Source of the DNA: Chara braunii
Taxonomy: Eukaryota; Streptophyta; Charophyceae; Charales; Characeae
NCBI GenBank assembly: GCA_003427395.1
Contig: BFEA01000091.1
Coordinates: forward strand, 976,484 to 1,012,938
Length of the DNA stretch: 36,455 nt
Direction: 5' to 3'
Shown: in pieces, positions 10,211-20,369 of the stretch
How positions within the stretch are numbered: position 1 is the first letter of the stretch
Layout of the letters: each line of letters begins with the position of its first letter
The notes under the pieces: generated by a model
Seen by the model: only the letters and a program-made list of their open reading frames with translations
Database searches by the model: none
What the model was told of the DNA's origin: nothing
Position numbers and translations under genes: made by a program

Positions 10211-10278
10211 CAGGTAGTTTGACCCCTGACGATGCCGGACAGGCAACCGGTAGAAACACGTGTCGGGTCTATCGCCTG
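10211..10278 (+). ncRNA. Type I hammerhead ribozyme motif
   Basis: All invariant core bases are present. Stem I is CAGG (10211-10214) with CCTG (10275-10278) and, after an internal loop, GACCC (10221-10225) with GGGTC (10265-10269). Core CTGACGA is 10226-10232. Stem II is TGCCGG (10233-10238) with CCGGTA (10247-10252) around the loop ACAGGCAA. Core GAAA is 10253-10256. Stem III is ACAC (10256-10259) with GTGT (10260-10263) and no loop. C17 is 10264, and the predicted cut follows it. The loop-less self-complementary stem III matches hammerheads described in Penelope-like elements and schistosome repeats, which are thought to work as dimers. In the element it would self-process genomic transcripts. 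Confidence 0.85.
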
Positions 10279-11012
10279 AATAATGTTCTTCACGAATATT
10301 TTGTAATGATACCTACGCTCGGTTTTGTATCTCCTTCGTCTATTTTTTGTGTGGTATACCTTGTTGTGTGCTGCACTTGAATGTGTTCAAACACGTTTGG
10401 TTTGTTCACCTTGGCTAATGTTTGCGACTTTCTTGTGCATGAATATTCTCGACTTCATCTTGGAAAACTCCGGGAATTTTCATAGGAATCTGAATAGGTG
10501 TAGGACTTTTTCTCGCGCTCGCTCTACGCGCGAATATGGTACTTGTCAATTTTGAATTAGATGTAACTGTTTCGGTGCCCTTTTTGCCTTTACGTCGGCG
10601 GCATGCATGCGAACCCCCCCTCCCCACTTCCCTCGCTACCTTCGACACTCTCTTCTTCGCGCTCACACTCCTTCTTTCTCTATAATCGTTTTTCATCTTT
10701 CCTTCGCCTCGCGCGCCTGTTCTTTTACTTGATCGTCTGAATCTTGGTTCCGTTTCGCGCTATCCCTCTTGCTCTTCTTCTTCCCGTTCTAATCCTCACG
10801 ACGAAATACTCTGTCGACTCCCTCTTTCTTCCCTCTAGCCAAGGAGACGTGCCGTGTAAGAAGGAAATTCTCGATACACGACGATTCTGATTGGCTACGA
10901 TTGGGTGCTGAAGGATCGACATTGCTTTCGACGGGCGATTATCCCCGAACTCCCCCCTACCCCTCCCTACCTCAGCCTTAACCCTTCCTAGCGTCTATCT
11001 CCTTTTCCGCAA

Positions 11013-11020
11013 CTATAAAT
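11013..11020 (+). promoter_or_regulatory. TATA box of LTR-B
   Basis: CTATAAAT sits in 'gcaactataaattccgc', conserved at the same place in both Ty3 LTRs. Upstream, 'ctgattggct' carries an inverted CCAAT box. Confidence 0.7.
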
Positions 11021-11665
11021 TCCGCAAGCGATCCCGAAAATCTCTCTCTCAACTCCTCTGCCAGCTTCCGGGAAGCAGTGGCTAGAGGGTGTGTGTGAAG
11101 GGCGAATCGAAGAATCCTGACGGGTTAACTTTAGTCTTGTTGGCTGTGCGCCGAATCGTCCACCGGATTGTGGAATCCGGGTCAGACTGTGCAGAGACTA
11201 AGTTGGCAAGGCGACAATCACTACAGTGGATTAGCACGTGACGGCCGAGATCATCAGTGCTTATGAGAGGTTCGAATCGAGAGTTGACTTAATGCATGGC
11301 CTAGGGCCATGGTGGAATCTTATGGCGGAAGCGCCTCTTTTTTGTCCTTCGAGCGTGAGTTCTTATCACTCGGCTTCTATGCAGGAATTTCCCTTGATAA
11401 GATCGTCAGACATTCTGTGATTGCTTTCTACTATTTCCTCCCCTTTGATCTATATCTATTCTCCCTCACTCTCTCCTGATGTTATGTTGTTATAATGGAT
11501 GGGTTACAGTAACTTTGCTTCAGAATCTCTCACTTTAATGTGTGCATGCAGTGGGTCGTATTAGAGAGCTTGCTGTAACATGGCCGGCTGATCGACTGGA
11601 TGATCTGGCTACTTAGGGTGTCGAACAAATGATGTATGACGGGAATTTTTTTTTGCTTTGTTGCC

Positions 11666-12073
11666 ATGTGGACTGACGGCCCCAACCCGACCGGGCGCCA
11701 ACTTCCCGTACCCCCGCCACGCCCCTTCCCGTACAACGAGGAAAGGATACGTGTATGCAAGTGGGACGTACGAGAAGTTGTCGCTAAGATCGGTGGGCGC
11801 TACTACTTTCCTCCTGAAATTCGGTGTTCGGGATTCATCAGTGCAGGTTTTGTTATTGTTGATACACACTTTCTGCCCTATTCGTTGTTGTTGCTATTTA
11901 ACGAGTTGATCGTCGTCCCGTGGACGGCAGTAGAGCCTCATTGGCCTAACATTATGTGCAACGATTGTCGCCGCTTCGAGCGTTACCGGGCCAAGGGTTT
12001 TCACTACCGCACACGTGGCGAGGAGGAGCACAAGGAGAGGGCTGCTCGATTGAAACCCTCTACGTCGGATTAG
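11666..12073 (+). CDS. LTR-ORF, most intact copy (135 aa), conserved protein of unknown function
   Basis: This frame is open inside LTR-B. The ATG at 11666 is the one shared by all three copies; an earlier in-frame ATG is at 11636. It encodes 'NEERIRVCKWDVREVVAKIG', then 'GGRYYFPPE.RCSGF', 'FNELIV.PWTAV.PHWP', a single CxxC pair (CNDC) and a charged 'GFHYR.R.EEEHKERA' tail, ending at TAG 12071. The Ty3 LTR copies carry the frame about 45 codons further, so this one is slightly truncated. Over a 61-codon block compared by hand with the 15633 copy, 33 codons differ and 20 of those changes are synonymous, which is unlike neutral LTR drift. I recognise no family. Nuclear or RNA-binding roles are only guesses from the CxxC and basic tail. 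Confidence 0.65.
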   Translation: MWTDGPNPTGRQLPVPPPRPFPYNEERIRVCKWDVREVVAKIGGRYYFPPEIRCSGFISAGFVIVDTHFLPYSLLLLFNELIVVPWTAVEPHWPNIMCNDCRRFERYRAKGFHYRTRGEEEHKERAARLKPSTSD

Positions 12074-12497
12074 GAGTTGTGTAACGCGCCGACGAGCCCT
12101 CATCCGTAAACGGGATACCACTTTTGTACCCGCCCGTTTTCACGGAAAACGAAGAGTGACGGTTTGCTGGGAAGTTCATCGATACTTTTTGGATTCAATT
12201 TCCCATAGGTGCGAGTCCCGCGCGCGCCTTTTTTTTTCCTTAAACCCGCGCAGCGACGGACCTCCTCCTTACTAAGGTCGGACCAACACAAGGGATTTCA
12301 GTTCTGTCTGTGTCCCCACACTCAATTTTTCCAAAAATCCTTGGCACATCCCATCTTCGCTATCTTCTCGGGGCCCTTCCGCGAACCAAAACATGGACCG
12401 ATCGGGAAGCGGTGCAGGGCGTGAGGTTGAGCGTCACAAACTACCCCAACCACAGTAATTTTCAGTACCACCTAACACCGAGGTTCGTCGTCATTGA

Positions 12498-12599
12498 AAC
12501 CGACTTCCCTCCATTCTATCTCCTTCTTCCTTATCACCATCTGCCGGTAACCGACTTTCCTCCATTCTGTCTCCTTCTTCCTTATCACCATCTGCCGGT
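12498..12599. repeat. 51-bp tandem duplication
   Basis: Two near-identical units (12498-12548 and 12549-12599) each begin AACCGACTT and end CATCTGCCGGT. They differ at only a few bases. Confidence 0.9.
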
Positions 12600-12604
12600 A
12601 GTTC

Positions 12605-13083
12605 CCTAGGATTCGATTGCGCACTGCTGGCCCCGGAGGCCGTGTTCTGAGTGCCACCAATACAACACTTACTGAGCCGCGGGATTCGTACGACGGACTC
12701 GCACCGAAGCGGAGCACAGAGAACACAGTCTCCGGCTGAGGCCGTCCACGTCGGACTTAGAGATCTGTGAAACCCGCCGGCGACAGGTGTTTGAATAGAG
12801 AGACACCCAATGTGTTCCATCAGTGCACCAGGTGCAAGCCCGCCCAAGGTGGTGGGGCCGGCGAAATTAGCTGCTCGACCCTGAAAAAGGCAGTACCCAA
12901 GACTTGACCTCGCACAGCGACCACTTGCATTTCTGTCCCTGAAACTTGACACCGGATATCTCAGTTCCGACCTGGGACTCACCACACTTTCCTAAAATCC
13001 TAGCACACCCCTACTACGCACTTTCTGGCCCCCTATCACGCTAAAAATAGGAAGTCGTGCTGGGCGTGAGGTTAGGCGTCACA
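12605..13083 (+). repeat. LTR fragment with internal deletion
   Basis: 12620-12770 resembles the LTR-ORF region of the other LTRs ('gagtgccac', 'ggctgaggccgtccacgtcggactta'). 12979-13083 resembles the LTR 3' end ('ctaaaatcctagcacacccc', 'gggcgtgaggttaggcgtcaca'). The middle is lost or rearranged. No PBS follows. Confidence 0.6.
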
Positions 13084-13201
13084 ACGTGCCTTCACCGAGG
13101 AGAGATAGAACGCTACGCTTGCAGGGGTCCCCTGTATAGCCTTAGGAGTAGTGGTTGGTTCTGAAAAGAAAGATATGTTTCATGACATGGCAGAATGCCT
13201 G

Positions 13202-13385
13202 TTAAACCACCAGTACTTCCTAGAGTGGTGCCACGATTCATCCGACTACAGGGGCGCCCAAATTCATCTGACTAGAAATATTTCTATTGTATTTTTTTGG
13301 GCGGCCGATAGCTGGGCCAATTACATCCGACTAGAAACGTTTTTAGTCCGTGGCCGATAGATGGGCCAAGTACTGGTGGTTTAAA
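13202..13385. mobile_element. MITE-like fold-back, family F3 copy 2
   Basis: TTAAACCACCAGTACTT at 13202-13218 is the reverse complement of AAGTACTGGTGGTTTAA at about 13368-13384. The interior holds a partial internal duplication: 'gactagaaa' and 'ggccgatag.tgggcca' occur twice. Confidence 0.75.
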
Positions 13386-13676
13386 AGATGTGTGAGGTGA
13401 GAGAAAACTATATAATGGATGTCCTCCCATAAAAACGTTTTATGGAATTGAGACGGTGCTACAGTGCATCTCCAATAAAAAAATACAAAATGAAATAATT
13501 TTTATCGCGCATGCATTGGACAGTGTGTCAAGATACTTCAAAAATTCGCTGACTGCACGGGGCCGTAGATAATGCCACACATCGATGGGGTACTGATGTC
13601 ACCAAATGCCACATGTCGCCCAAAATGCGACCAGGGCAGTTTGAACTGTGTACCGCGCAGGGCGCTGGAGCGCAGC
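13386..13676. other. Flank of the Ty3 element; nothing recognised
   Basis: AT-rich, then GC-richer sequence without a gene. It ends with CAGC (13673-13676), which matches the four bases after the 3' LTR. Confidence 0.6.
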
Positions 13677-14397
13677 TATGACGAACCACTTCCCGACCCC
13701 GTGCTATCTTTCGTACCCCTTGACTCAACTCCCCTTTTTTGTATCATACCAACCCAACAAAACCCCGTCGCTTTTTCTTGATTTCAGGTGCCTTGTTTAG
13801 GCCCCTATTTTTCGGAGGTTCCATTGATTTTGGAATTCTGCTTTTTGTAATTCGGGAAATGCATGGGAAATTACGCGCGCCTTAGCGAGCACACTGCGAA
13901 TCGGGCTCGACAGTTAGGAATTCCAGAATAAGCGGAACCCGACGTGTCCTTTTTCTTTGCATGAATGTTATCAGTCACGACGAGGAAAACTCTAGGAATT
14001 TTGAGAGAATACAGATAGGCATAAGACTTTTTTTTTCCGCGTCGACTTTCGCGCGCGGATATGGTTATTTCAATTTTTGAATTGGTTTAGGGCATAGGTA
14101 AGCTGTAAGTGTTTTGGTGTCTTTTTCTCTTGTTGTCAGCACCACGCATGCGAGCTTCCTCCTCTTATTTCCCGCGTCATTCTTCCCCCGCGCTCTCTTC
14201 TCTCTCTCCCTTCTCCCTCCTCTTCTTCTCCTATCGCAACTGTTTTTCCCTCTCTCTCTCTCTGCGTTTTGCGCGCCTATTTTCCCTTCTTGATCATCTG
14301 AATCTTGGACCCGTCTCGCGCTGCTTTTCACGCCTCTTTCCTTCTCGCTCTTCAACCTTGGCTCATGAAGCCCGGTTGATCGTCCGATTACCCTCGC

Positions 14398-14580
14398 TCA
14401 CCAATCAGACGCGTTGAGCAAGAGGATCTTCCTGTTGCGCGACGAATCTGATTGGCTGAACATTGAGTTCGAAGGATCAACATGGCTTCCCTTGAGCACC
14501 CCTTGTGAATCTTCTCCTCTTACACCTCGATTTCCCCTTTGTCTTCTCCCCCATCAGTCTTCCTTTTCGCAACTATAAAA
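14398..14580 (+). promoter_or_regulatory. 5' LTR promoter: inverted CCAAT pair and TATA box
   Basis: TATA box CTATAAAA lies at 14573-14580. About 170 bases upstream 'caccaatcagacgcg' and 'cgacgaatctgattggctg' form an inverted CCAAT pair about 45 bases apart, kept in the 3' LTR (25443-25502). A start of transcription about 30 bases after the TATA would put the LTR-ORF in the 5' part of the genomic transcript, upstream of gag. This is inference. Confidence 0.65.
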
Positions 14581-15143
14581 TTCGCAAGCGCGCCCGAAAA
14601 TCTCTCTTACGTTTTCCACTCACAAGCCAACTTCCGAGAAGCAGTGGCTAGGTGATCCATTTGGTGTGAGTCGAAAGTTCTGTCGGGCTGAATGTACGCT
14701 GGCCGGTTGCGGGCATGATCGCCACGACGAACTGTGGGATCCGGGCGAGCCGAGTCGAGTTTGCGTCAGCGGGGTGACGATCGCAGTGGCGGAAGTTAGC
14801 ACGCGACGGCCGGGATCGTCGGTGCGGGTATGAGGATCAGTAATTAGAGTTGAGTGGATGATTGGCCCGGGGCCATATTGGGTTTTCACGGTGAATGTGC
14901 CTTCATGGTTGCGGATCATTTCTTTGGTGTGAGTTCATGGTTGCGAAGTCGAATGTTTCCCTGTCAGATTTTTGAGATCTCCTGTCTCGACATTTCTCGT
15001 TATCTCTCCCATCTCTCTCTCTGATGTGAATGCCAATGTGTTATGAGTTTGTCTCCCCTGTGAACTAGAGTGAACTCTTGTGATTTCCTGCGAAGAAGAA
15101 CTTCTTCCGAAACTCTTCCATTTGTTTTCAGGGTACTCCCCAG

Positions 15144-15335
15144 ATGCAAGGAAGTTCAATCCCCTTGTCTTGTGAACGGTGGATGTGTGTGTACAATCCC
15201 CCGATTTGTTTTCGATGCCCCATTATCATTTTTCGCACCTTCCACAGGGCATGTATGTATAGAGATGCTTGTATTTTCGCGTTGATTAAACCCAGAGCTC
15301 AACGGGATTTTGTTCGAGAATGCAAGAGTGTTTAG
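15144..15335 (+). CDS. Small Cys-rich ORF in 5' LTR (63 aa), doubtful
   Basis: ATG to TAG is open in both LTRs (partner 26190-26381). The sequence includes 'NPPICFRCP' and several other Cys. The six or so amino-acid differences between the two copies look neutral, and LTR-B lacks the segment, so there is no independent support for selection. It could be an upstream ORF in the LTR leader, or chance. Confidence 0.25.
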   Translation: MQGSSIPLSCERWMCVYNPPICFRCPIIIFRTFHRACMYRDACIFALIKPRAQRDFVRECKSV

Positions 15336-15632
15336 GTTTGTCATTCCGAATGCACGGCGCATGCCATCTGCCTTATACTGCACGACGTTCGCAGACAGTT
15401 TACGGGGCAGCCTAAAAAAAGCCAGGCGCCTCGGGTTTTGTGAAATCTGGTCTGCTGAAATTGAGTCACGGGTTGATCTCTCGAGACCTCAACTCGATTA
15501 TTGCATGCTTGTACGAACTCCGTAGTATGCTTCTCCCGTGTTGAAGGGAAGGAAAATACTAGTTAGTTCTTTTTCGATTGTGCTTCTTTATGACGTCTCG
15601 GGTTTTTTAAAAGCTCATTTTGATTGATTGAT

Positions 15633-16172
15633 ATGTGGACTGACGGTCGTACCTCGATCGGGCGCCAGCCTCCCTTATCTCTCTCACCAACACGCCCCTT
15701 CCCTTACAACGAGGAAAGGACACGTGTTTGCGAGTGAGACGTACGAGAAGCTGTGGCACGGATCGGCGGACGATATTACTTCCCCCCTGAAAATCGTTGT
15801 TCTGGATTCGTGGATGTTGGCTTTGTCATTATCGATGCGCACTTCCATCCTTACTCAGTGCTGTTGCCATTTAACGAGCTGATCGTCATTCCGTGGACGG
15901 CAGTGACACCCCATTGGCCTTGAACCCTGTGCACTGAGTGCCAGCGTTTCGATCGCTAGGAATCAAAGGGCTTCCACTACCGGATACGAAGTGAAGACGA
16001 ACACAAGGAAAGAGCCACGCGGCTGAGACCCTCCACGTCAGACTCGGAACTGACCAACGAGCGACGTCGGGACTTGATATGGAAACGGGACATGCGGAGC
16101 GTACCGAATCCCTTCCGCTCTAAACGAAGATCCACAGCGAGGTGGGAAGCTCGACAATACTTTTTGGATTGA
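15633..16172 (+). pseudogene. LTR-ORF copy in 5' LTR, three stops
   Basis: The frame from the ATG at 15633 to the TGA at 16170 is 179 codons without a frameshift. It has in-frame stops at TGA ('gag tga gac', about 15735), TGA ('cct tga acc', about 15919) and TAG ('cgc tag gaa', about 15957). The 3' LTR copy has sense codons at all three sites. The protein resembles the 11666 copy throughout, including the 'IGGRYYFPPE' block, 'FNELIV.PWTAV' and the CxxC (CTEC). It extends past the end of that copy with a basic tail ending 'WEARQYFLD'. The function is unknown. Confidence 0.65.
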
Positions 16173-16393
16173 ATTTGGATTGTTCTCTTTTCGCGACGAG
16201 CCCGCGCGCGCATTTTGCGATGCGCGAAAGCAACCGACTTACTTCATCGGGCCAACACGGGGGATTTCAGTTCTGTCTATGTTCCCACACTCAATTTTCC
16301 AAAAATCCTTGTCACACCCCATTTTGCTGTTTTTCTGGGCCTTCTTTCCGCACCCTTAACACTCCGAACGGAAGACAGCACACGGCGTGAGGT

Positions 16394-16406
16394 TGGTATC
16401 GGAGCC
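16394..16406 (+). promoter_or_regulatory. Primer-binding site (tRNA-iMet type)
   Basis: TGGTATCGGAGCC differs by one base from the common plant retrotransposon PBS TGGTATCAGAGC, which is complementary to the 3' end of initiator-Met tRNA. It directly adjoins the damaged LTR end and primes minus-strand DNA synthesis. Confidence 0.88.
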
Positions 16407-16522
16407 GACACGTGTCGGTTCTGGTGATAGTGAGTCGAACTGGCGAGAGGTAGAAGAAGTCCTCAACCTGCTCGTCGAGATCGCCCAGTGACCAGATCAA
16501 GATCTGGTGGGGCTAGACAAGC

Positions 16523-17823
16523 GATGCCAATGGCTGACGGTAACGCAGCCCCCCCCAGGGTGATTGTTAGTATTCCCGCCGCTTTTCCTTTCTTTCCTAA
16601 TCACACCCACCCCGAAGCTTGGTTGGAAGCCGTATAGCGCGGAAGATCTCCCCCCCGTCGTCAGCTTGCTGCTTCACAACATAGCGCATGATTGGTTTAA
16701 GAAACACGGATGGGTAGATTGGAATACCTTCAAGCAAGCGTTCTTGGTCAGACTTGATACGGTCAGCAAAGACGCCGTTTGGTATGTACTTAAAACTCGA
16801 CCGCAAGAACCAGGGGAGTTGCTGTCTGACTTCGTGGATCGATTCCAAACTACGTTTGACAAATCAGGGCGAGATGAAAAGTCCACCCGAGAATTGTTCA
16901 TCGATCATCTACGAAGTCCGACGCTAAAAGCGAAGCTACAGAAAAAGGTCCCCCCTAAAACGAACCAGCTAGTATCCGCTATCATCACCAAGGCGCTTAA
17001 GTTAGACCTGACGGATACAAAGAAGTACATCAGTCAGGGAGACGAAGATATTACAGACACGATGCAGGATGTAGCGGCGAAACGACGATCGGGGTTGCGA
17101 GCGGTCGAATGATTTTATCCCCGGCCTGATCATGACCTTCCCGAAGGAGCCGCCTCTGATTTCCCGTCAGTTCCTTCTCCCCCTCCTCAAACTTTCTCAA
17201 TGAACCAACAGGTAGCAACTGTTAAACCAAGAAGCTTCCTAGACCCTACATCTATGACCGTAACAAACATGCACTTGGCACAGATGATCCATACAACTAC
17301 TACCAAACAATCTGAATGGATGAGCAACCTGGTCCAAATGCTGGCGGCTCACATGGATCGAATGGAACAGATTATGAGCAGGCTAATTAAGCCCAACCCG
17401 GATACTGCTCGACCTGCCCCTGCATCGTTCCCACTTTTACCTGCTCCGCCTGCGCCTGGACATGCACCGCAGTTCTCTAATGCAGCTAACCTGGGAGGAA
17501 AAATCGAGTGTTACAATTGCAAACAGCCCGGACATTTTGCCCGGGACTGTCCGCAGCCAAAACGAAATCAGCCCCCACCTGTCGCAGCCCCCATAGCTCT
17601 GAATCAAGGACAGGTGGCTGCACTAATGGATACGGCCCGAAATGAGGAGATCATTGCATACGCCCATGAGCGACCTTCCCCCTCAATGGCAGTTGCATCA
17701 ACCTCAAGAACTTCTTCTTCGGAAACTGCCGACGTGGTTGATCCGGTCGAATACCTTCATTTCGCCGGTATGATCGGAGCCATCCGACCAGCCAAGGACG
17801 ATCTTGACTGGGTCGAACGCTAA
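16523..17823 (+). pseudogene. gag: gag: capsid-like region and CCHC nucleocapsid
   Basis: The likely start is the ATG at 16523 ('MPMADGN'), 117 bases after the PBS. Its frame is broken near 16625-16660, where 'PEAWLEAV' runs into a stop and the coding frame shifts. From 16564 to 17112 the frame carries a retrotransposon-gag capsid region with 'HDWFKKHGWVDWNTFKQAFL' and 'PGELLSDFVDRFQTTF'. A TGA at 17110 interrupts it, and the same frame resumes to the TAA at 17821. A zinc knuckle, CYNCKQPGHFARDC (CX2CX4HX4C), lies at 17509-17550 in a Pro-rich context. The protein forms the particle and binds genomic RNA. This copy cannot be translated whole. Confidence 0.85.
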
Positions 17824-18094
17824 TCTAACCCCGGATCACAGTTTCGGACGGGAGAAATTGATGTACTACGAATACTTAAGCAACTGGACATTCGCGTTCT
17901 GGTCCAGTGGGACATTTGCTAACCATATCCGAAGCAGCGAATGACAAACTACTGCAACAATGTCAGAAGCGCGGGAACCCGAAGTTGGTGAACCTGAAGA
18001 AGCGCAAGTAGCTAAGATTTCTTTAGCCGAGAAAGATCATTTCGTGCGAGCTTGACCAGTGTTATGGAAAAGTGCGGAATGTGATTGTGAAGTA

Positions 18095-18674
18095 TGGGGC
18101 AAACCTTTTAACGCCCTCATCGATACCGGCTCCTCTGCAGTCGCTATATCATTAGATACGGAGAAAAGGACGGGATGATTCAACTCAATTCTCCCTCAAT
18201 CTGACAAGGACCATTACGTCTCTGCTGACGAGGAGGCAATGAATATCATAGGAATCATTGAGAATATGGCTGTGAAAGTTGGACGAGTACATGTCCTCGT
18301 TAACCCATTGGTCATAGATGTGCACTCCTATCTTGCAAATATCTTACCTGGCAGACGATTTGGAACCCCTTCACACCTTGTACGAGGGAACACTTTCCCT
18401 CCGAGCACGCTATCAGCAGGCGAAACAATACCTGGATGTTTTTGTTTCCCCTCCAAGATCGCTGCTTACGACAGGAGCGACCATCGCCCTGATAAAACAA
18501 TAAGCCGAAGCTCCCGTCGACGATGTGCTCGACCTCATGCAAGAAATGGTGGATTTAACAGGACTGACCGTGGAAGAAACCACGGCTGATTTGGAAACTG
18601 ACGCCGAAGTTAAAGAGACCGAGACGATCAGCCCTGCTGAATCCGAGATGATCGTGACTGTATTTTCGCACTAA
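18095..18674 (+). pseudogene. pol: pol: aspartic protease and linker
   Basis: 'FNALIDTGSSAVAIS' holds the retroviral-type protease active site DTGS, whose codons begin at 18122. The frame has a TGA at about 18176 and continues to about 18350. Coding then shifts frame: an acidic linker, 'APVDDVLDLMQEMVDLTGLT' and onward, reads from about 18318 to 18674 with a TAA at 18501. The protease would cleave the Gag-Pol precursor. The 17824-18094 stretch before it is degenerate. Confidence 0.75.
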
Positions 18675-18732
18675 CAGCTCTATTTTCTCTAGCGTCCATG
18701 ACCGACGGAATCGGCCTGCTGATTGGATCGAT

Positions 18733-19848
18733 GTGCCCCTTGAGATACCTGATCGACCGACTGTCACTCTGCCCGATCAGGTGCCTCTGGAATTTCGAAA
18801 ATCACTGATTAACGTCTTGAATGGGTACATAGAGGTATTAAGTGTGGGCGATAACGATATTGGGCTGTCTAACGTGATTGAGGATGTCATCCTTACAGGG
18901 GATCATCCACCCATTAGCTTTGTTCCTTATCGGTACTCGCCAGCCCAACGGGCGTCCGCGTTTCAACGAATTAAGGAATTCGAAGCAAATGGATGGATCG
19001 AACCCACTATAGGACCGTAGTCGTTTCCTATGGTAATCGTGCCAAAAAAGGCCGGAGGGATTCGCATATGTATCGATTATCGAAAGTTGAATGATATCAC
19101 GATCAAAGATGTGTACCCCCTTCCCCGGATTGATGAGCTGTTGGATGCGATTGGGAGTGCTCGATTTTTCAGTAAGTTTGATGTTCGACATGGGTTTCAT
19201 CATCTGCTTGTTCGAGAGGAGGATCGTCCGAAAACAGCGTTTGTGTTGTTCGAAGGTACTTGGTAATGGTTTCGATGTCCAATGGGCATCTGCAATGTTC
19301 TTGCAACCTTTCAACGAGCCATGAACATGGCTTTCCAGAACTTTACGCGGAAGACACGTCTGGCGCAGAGTATCATCAACTATTGCGTGATTGTGTACAT
19401 GGATGATATTCTGGTGTATTCGAGTTCCTACGAGGGACACGTGCAGCACATCGAATGGGCGCTGCATGCATTGAGGGATGCCGGTTTCAAAGTAGCGCAG
19501 GAGAAATGTCAGTTCTTTCTCACTACCATTTCGTTCCTGGGACACGTGGTGACAAACCAAGGGCTCAGACCGGAACCGCAAAAGGTGGCAGCCGTGAGAG
19601 ACGAGTCTGTGCCCACGACTATCACCCAAGTTCGCGCCTTTCTAGGCCTGACCTCGTACTACCGAAGGTTTATCAAGGGTTTCGTGGCTATTGCGGGTCC
19701 CCTCACGAATCTGCTGAAAAAGGATCAGCCGTTGATTTGGACGCAAGAGTGTGATCAAGCGTTTTCGAAACTCAGTGAAGCCCTTTTTTCGGCTCCGGTC
19801 CTTATAAGACCGGATCCTGAAAAGCCTTTTGTCCTCATTACGGACTAG
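18733..19848 (+). pseudogene. pol: pol: reverse transcriptase
   Basis: A single frame with stops at 19018 (TAG) and 19264 (TAA), ending at TAG 19846. Landmarks in order: 'GDHPPISFVPYRYSPAQ', 'KKAGGIRICIDYRKLNDITI', 'YPLPRIDELLDAIGSARFFS', motif A 'SKFDVRHGFHHLLV', 'PMGICNVLATFQRAMN', catalytic 'VYMDDILVYS' (YMDD codons 19396-19407), 'FLGHVVTNQGL' and thumb 'VRAFLGLTSYYRRFIKGF'. This is textbook Ty3/gypsy RT, with catalytic Asp residues kept and damage limited to two stops. Confidence 0.92.
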
Positions 19849-20250
19849 CAGCCGGAGGCAATCTGAGCGATCTTGGCCCAGGTGGGACCAGGCGGACTCG
19901 AATGTGTGGTGGAATACGCGTCTAAGTCGGTGCCTGCCTGCAAGCGCAATTACGCCACCCCGACAGGAGAATGCTATGCGGCTCTGTGAAGGATCAATCA
20001 CTTTCGAGCCTATCTGTATTGGTGGAAGTTCACGCTGGTCACCGATCATGAGCCATTATTAGCCTTGAAAAAATCTATGGATTACTCGGGCATGATCGGG
20101 AGATGGGCAACGGTGCTACAGAGCATGGGCTTTGACATTCGTCATCGGAAGCACGAGAGGCACGGGAATGCTGACGGATTGACACGACTGCCGACCCGAG
20201 AAGGTCCTCAAGAGCGAGGAGGTAATTCCGTGGATCGAGCCGAAGGATGA
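19822..20250 (+). pseudogene. pol: pol: RNase H
   Basis: Continues the RT frame through stops at 19846, about 19864 and about 19987. Recognisable blocks are 'FVLITD' (first catalytic Asp), 'GECYAAL' (Glu), 'FTLVTDHEPLLALK' (Asp) and 'HGNADGLTRLP' (Asp). The fold degrades the RNA strand during reverse transcription. The frame closes at 20248 with TGA, shortly before the CT microsatellite and gap. Confidence 0.85.
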
Positions 20251-20335
20251 GAACGGACCACGGTACAGGGCAAGTGGAAATTATGTCGAAGGAGTGAGTG
20301 ACACGGGGTTTTTGCTCTACCCTCTCTGCAGCCCT

Positions 20336-20338
<3 letters not shown>

Positions 20339-20369
<31 letters not shown>

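Larger units (their letters stand above)
5278..10427 (+). mobile_element. Penelope-like retroelement nested in an LTR
   Basis: This is an insert of about 5.15 kb that splits LTR-B. CTTT is present on both sides (5274-5277 and 10428-10431), a candidate target-site duplication. Order: a short 5' leader with a TATA-like 'ctatatat' at about 5358, ORF1 (zinc knuckle and coiled coil), a GIY-YIG nuclease module, the reverse transcriptase, a 3' untranslated region, and a hammerhead ribozyme motif 150 bases before the 3' end. Hammerhead motifs are an established feature of Penelope-like elements, and GIY-YIG is their characteristic endonuclease. In this copy the nuclease precedes the RT, as reported for the permuted Naiad/Chlamys-type clade. 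In-frame stops and a frameshift show the copy is inactive. Confidence 0.82.
10428..12438 (+). repeat. LTR-B, right part
   Basis: Continues the LTR interrupted at 5277. 'tttcttgtgcatgaat' corresponds to 'tttctttgcatgaatg' at 13954. Shared landmarks run in the same order as in the Ty3 LTRs: 'ggaaaactc..ggaatttt', the pyrimidine-rich promoter, 'aactataaattccgcaagcg', 'ggaagcagtggctag', 'ttagcacgtgacg', the LTR-ORF, 'gggatttcagttctgtctgtg', 'ccaaaaatccttggcac' and the terminus GGCGTGAGGTT..GCGTCACA. About 400-500 bases present in the Ty3 LTRs (roughly 15060-15600) are absent or unrecognisable here. No PBS follows the end, so this is a solo LTR or a 3' LTR of a related family. Confidence 0.82.
13677..16393 (+). 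repeat. 5' LTR
   Basis: Base-to-base partner of 24719-27450 with offsets of 11042 (start) to 11046 (end). It begins TATGACGA where the 3' LTR begins TGTGACGG, so the terminal TG is mutated. Its last bases are missing. The 3' LTR ends GAGGTTGCGTGTCACA, while here GAGGT runs straight into the PBS. In a 97-base stretch from 13935 that I aligned by eye there were two differences between the LTRs, so the insertion is neither brand new nor ancient. Confidence 0.93.

Noticed and set aside
11395-11425. Minus-strand CTGACGA..AAGGGAAA, hammerhead-like
   Set aside because: A weak 4-bp stem II is possible, but there is no stem III and no stem I partner. Probably chance.
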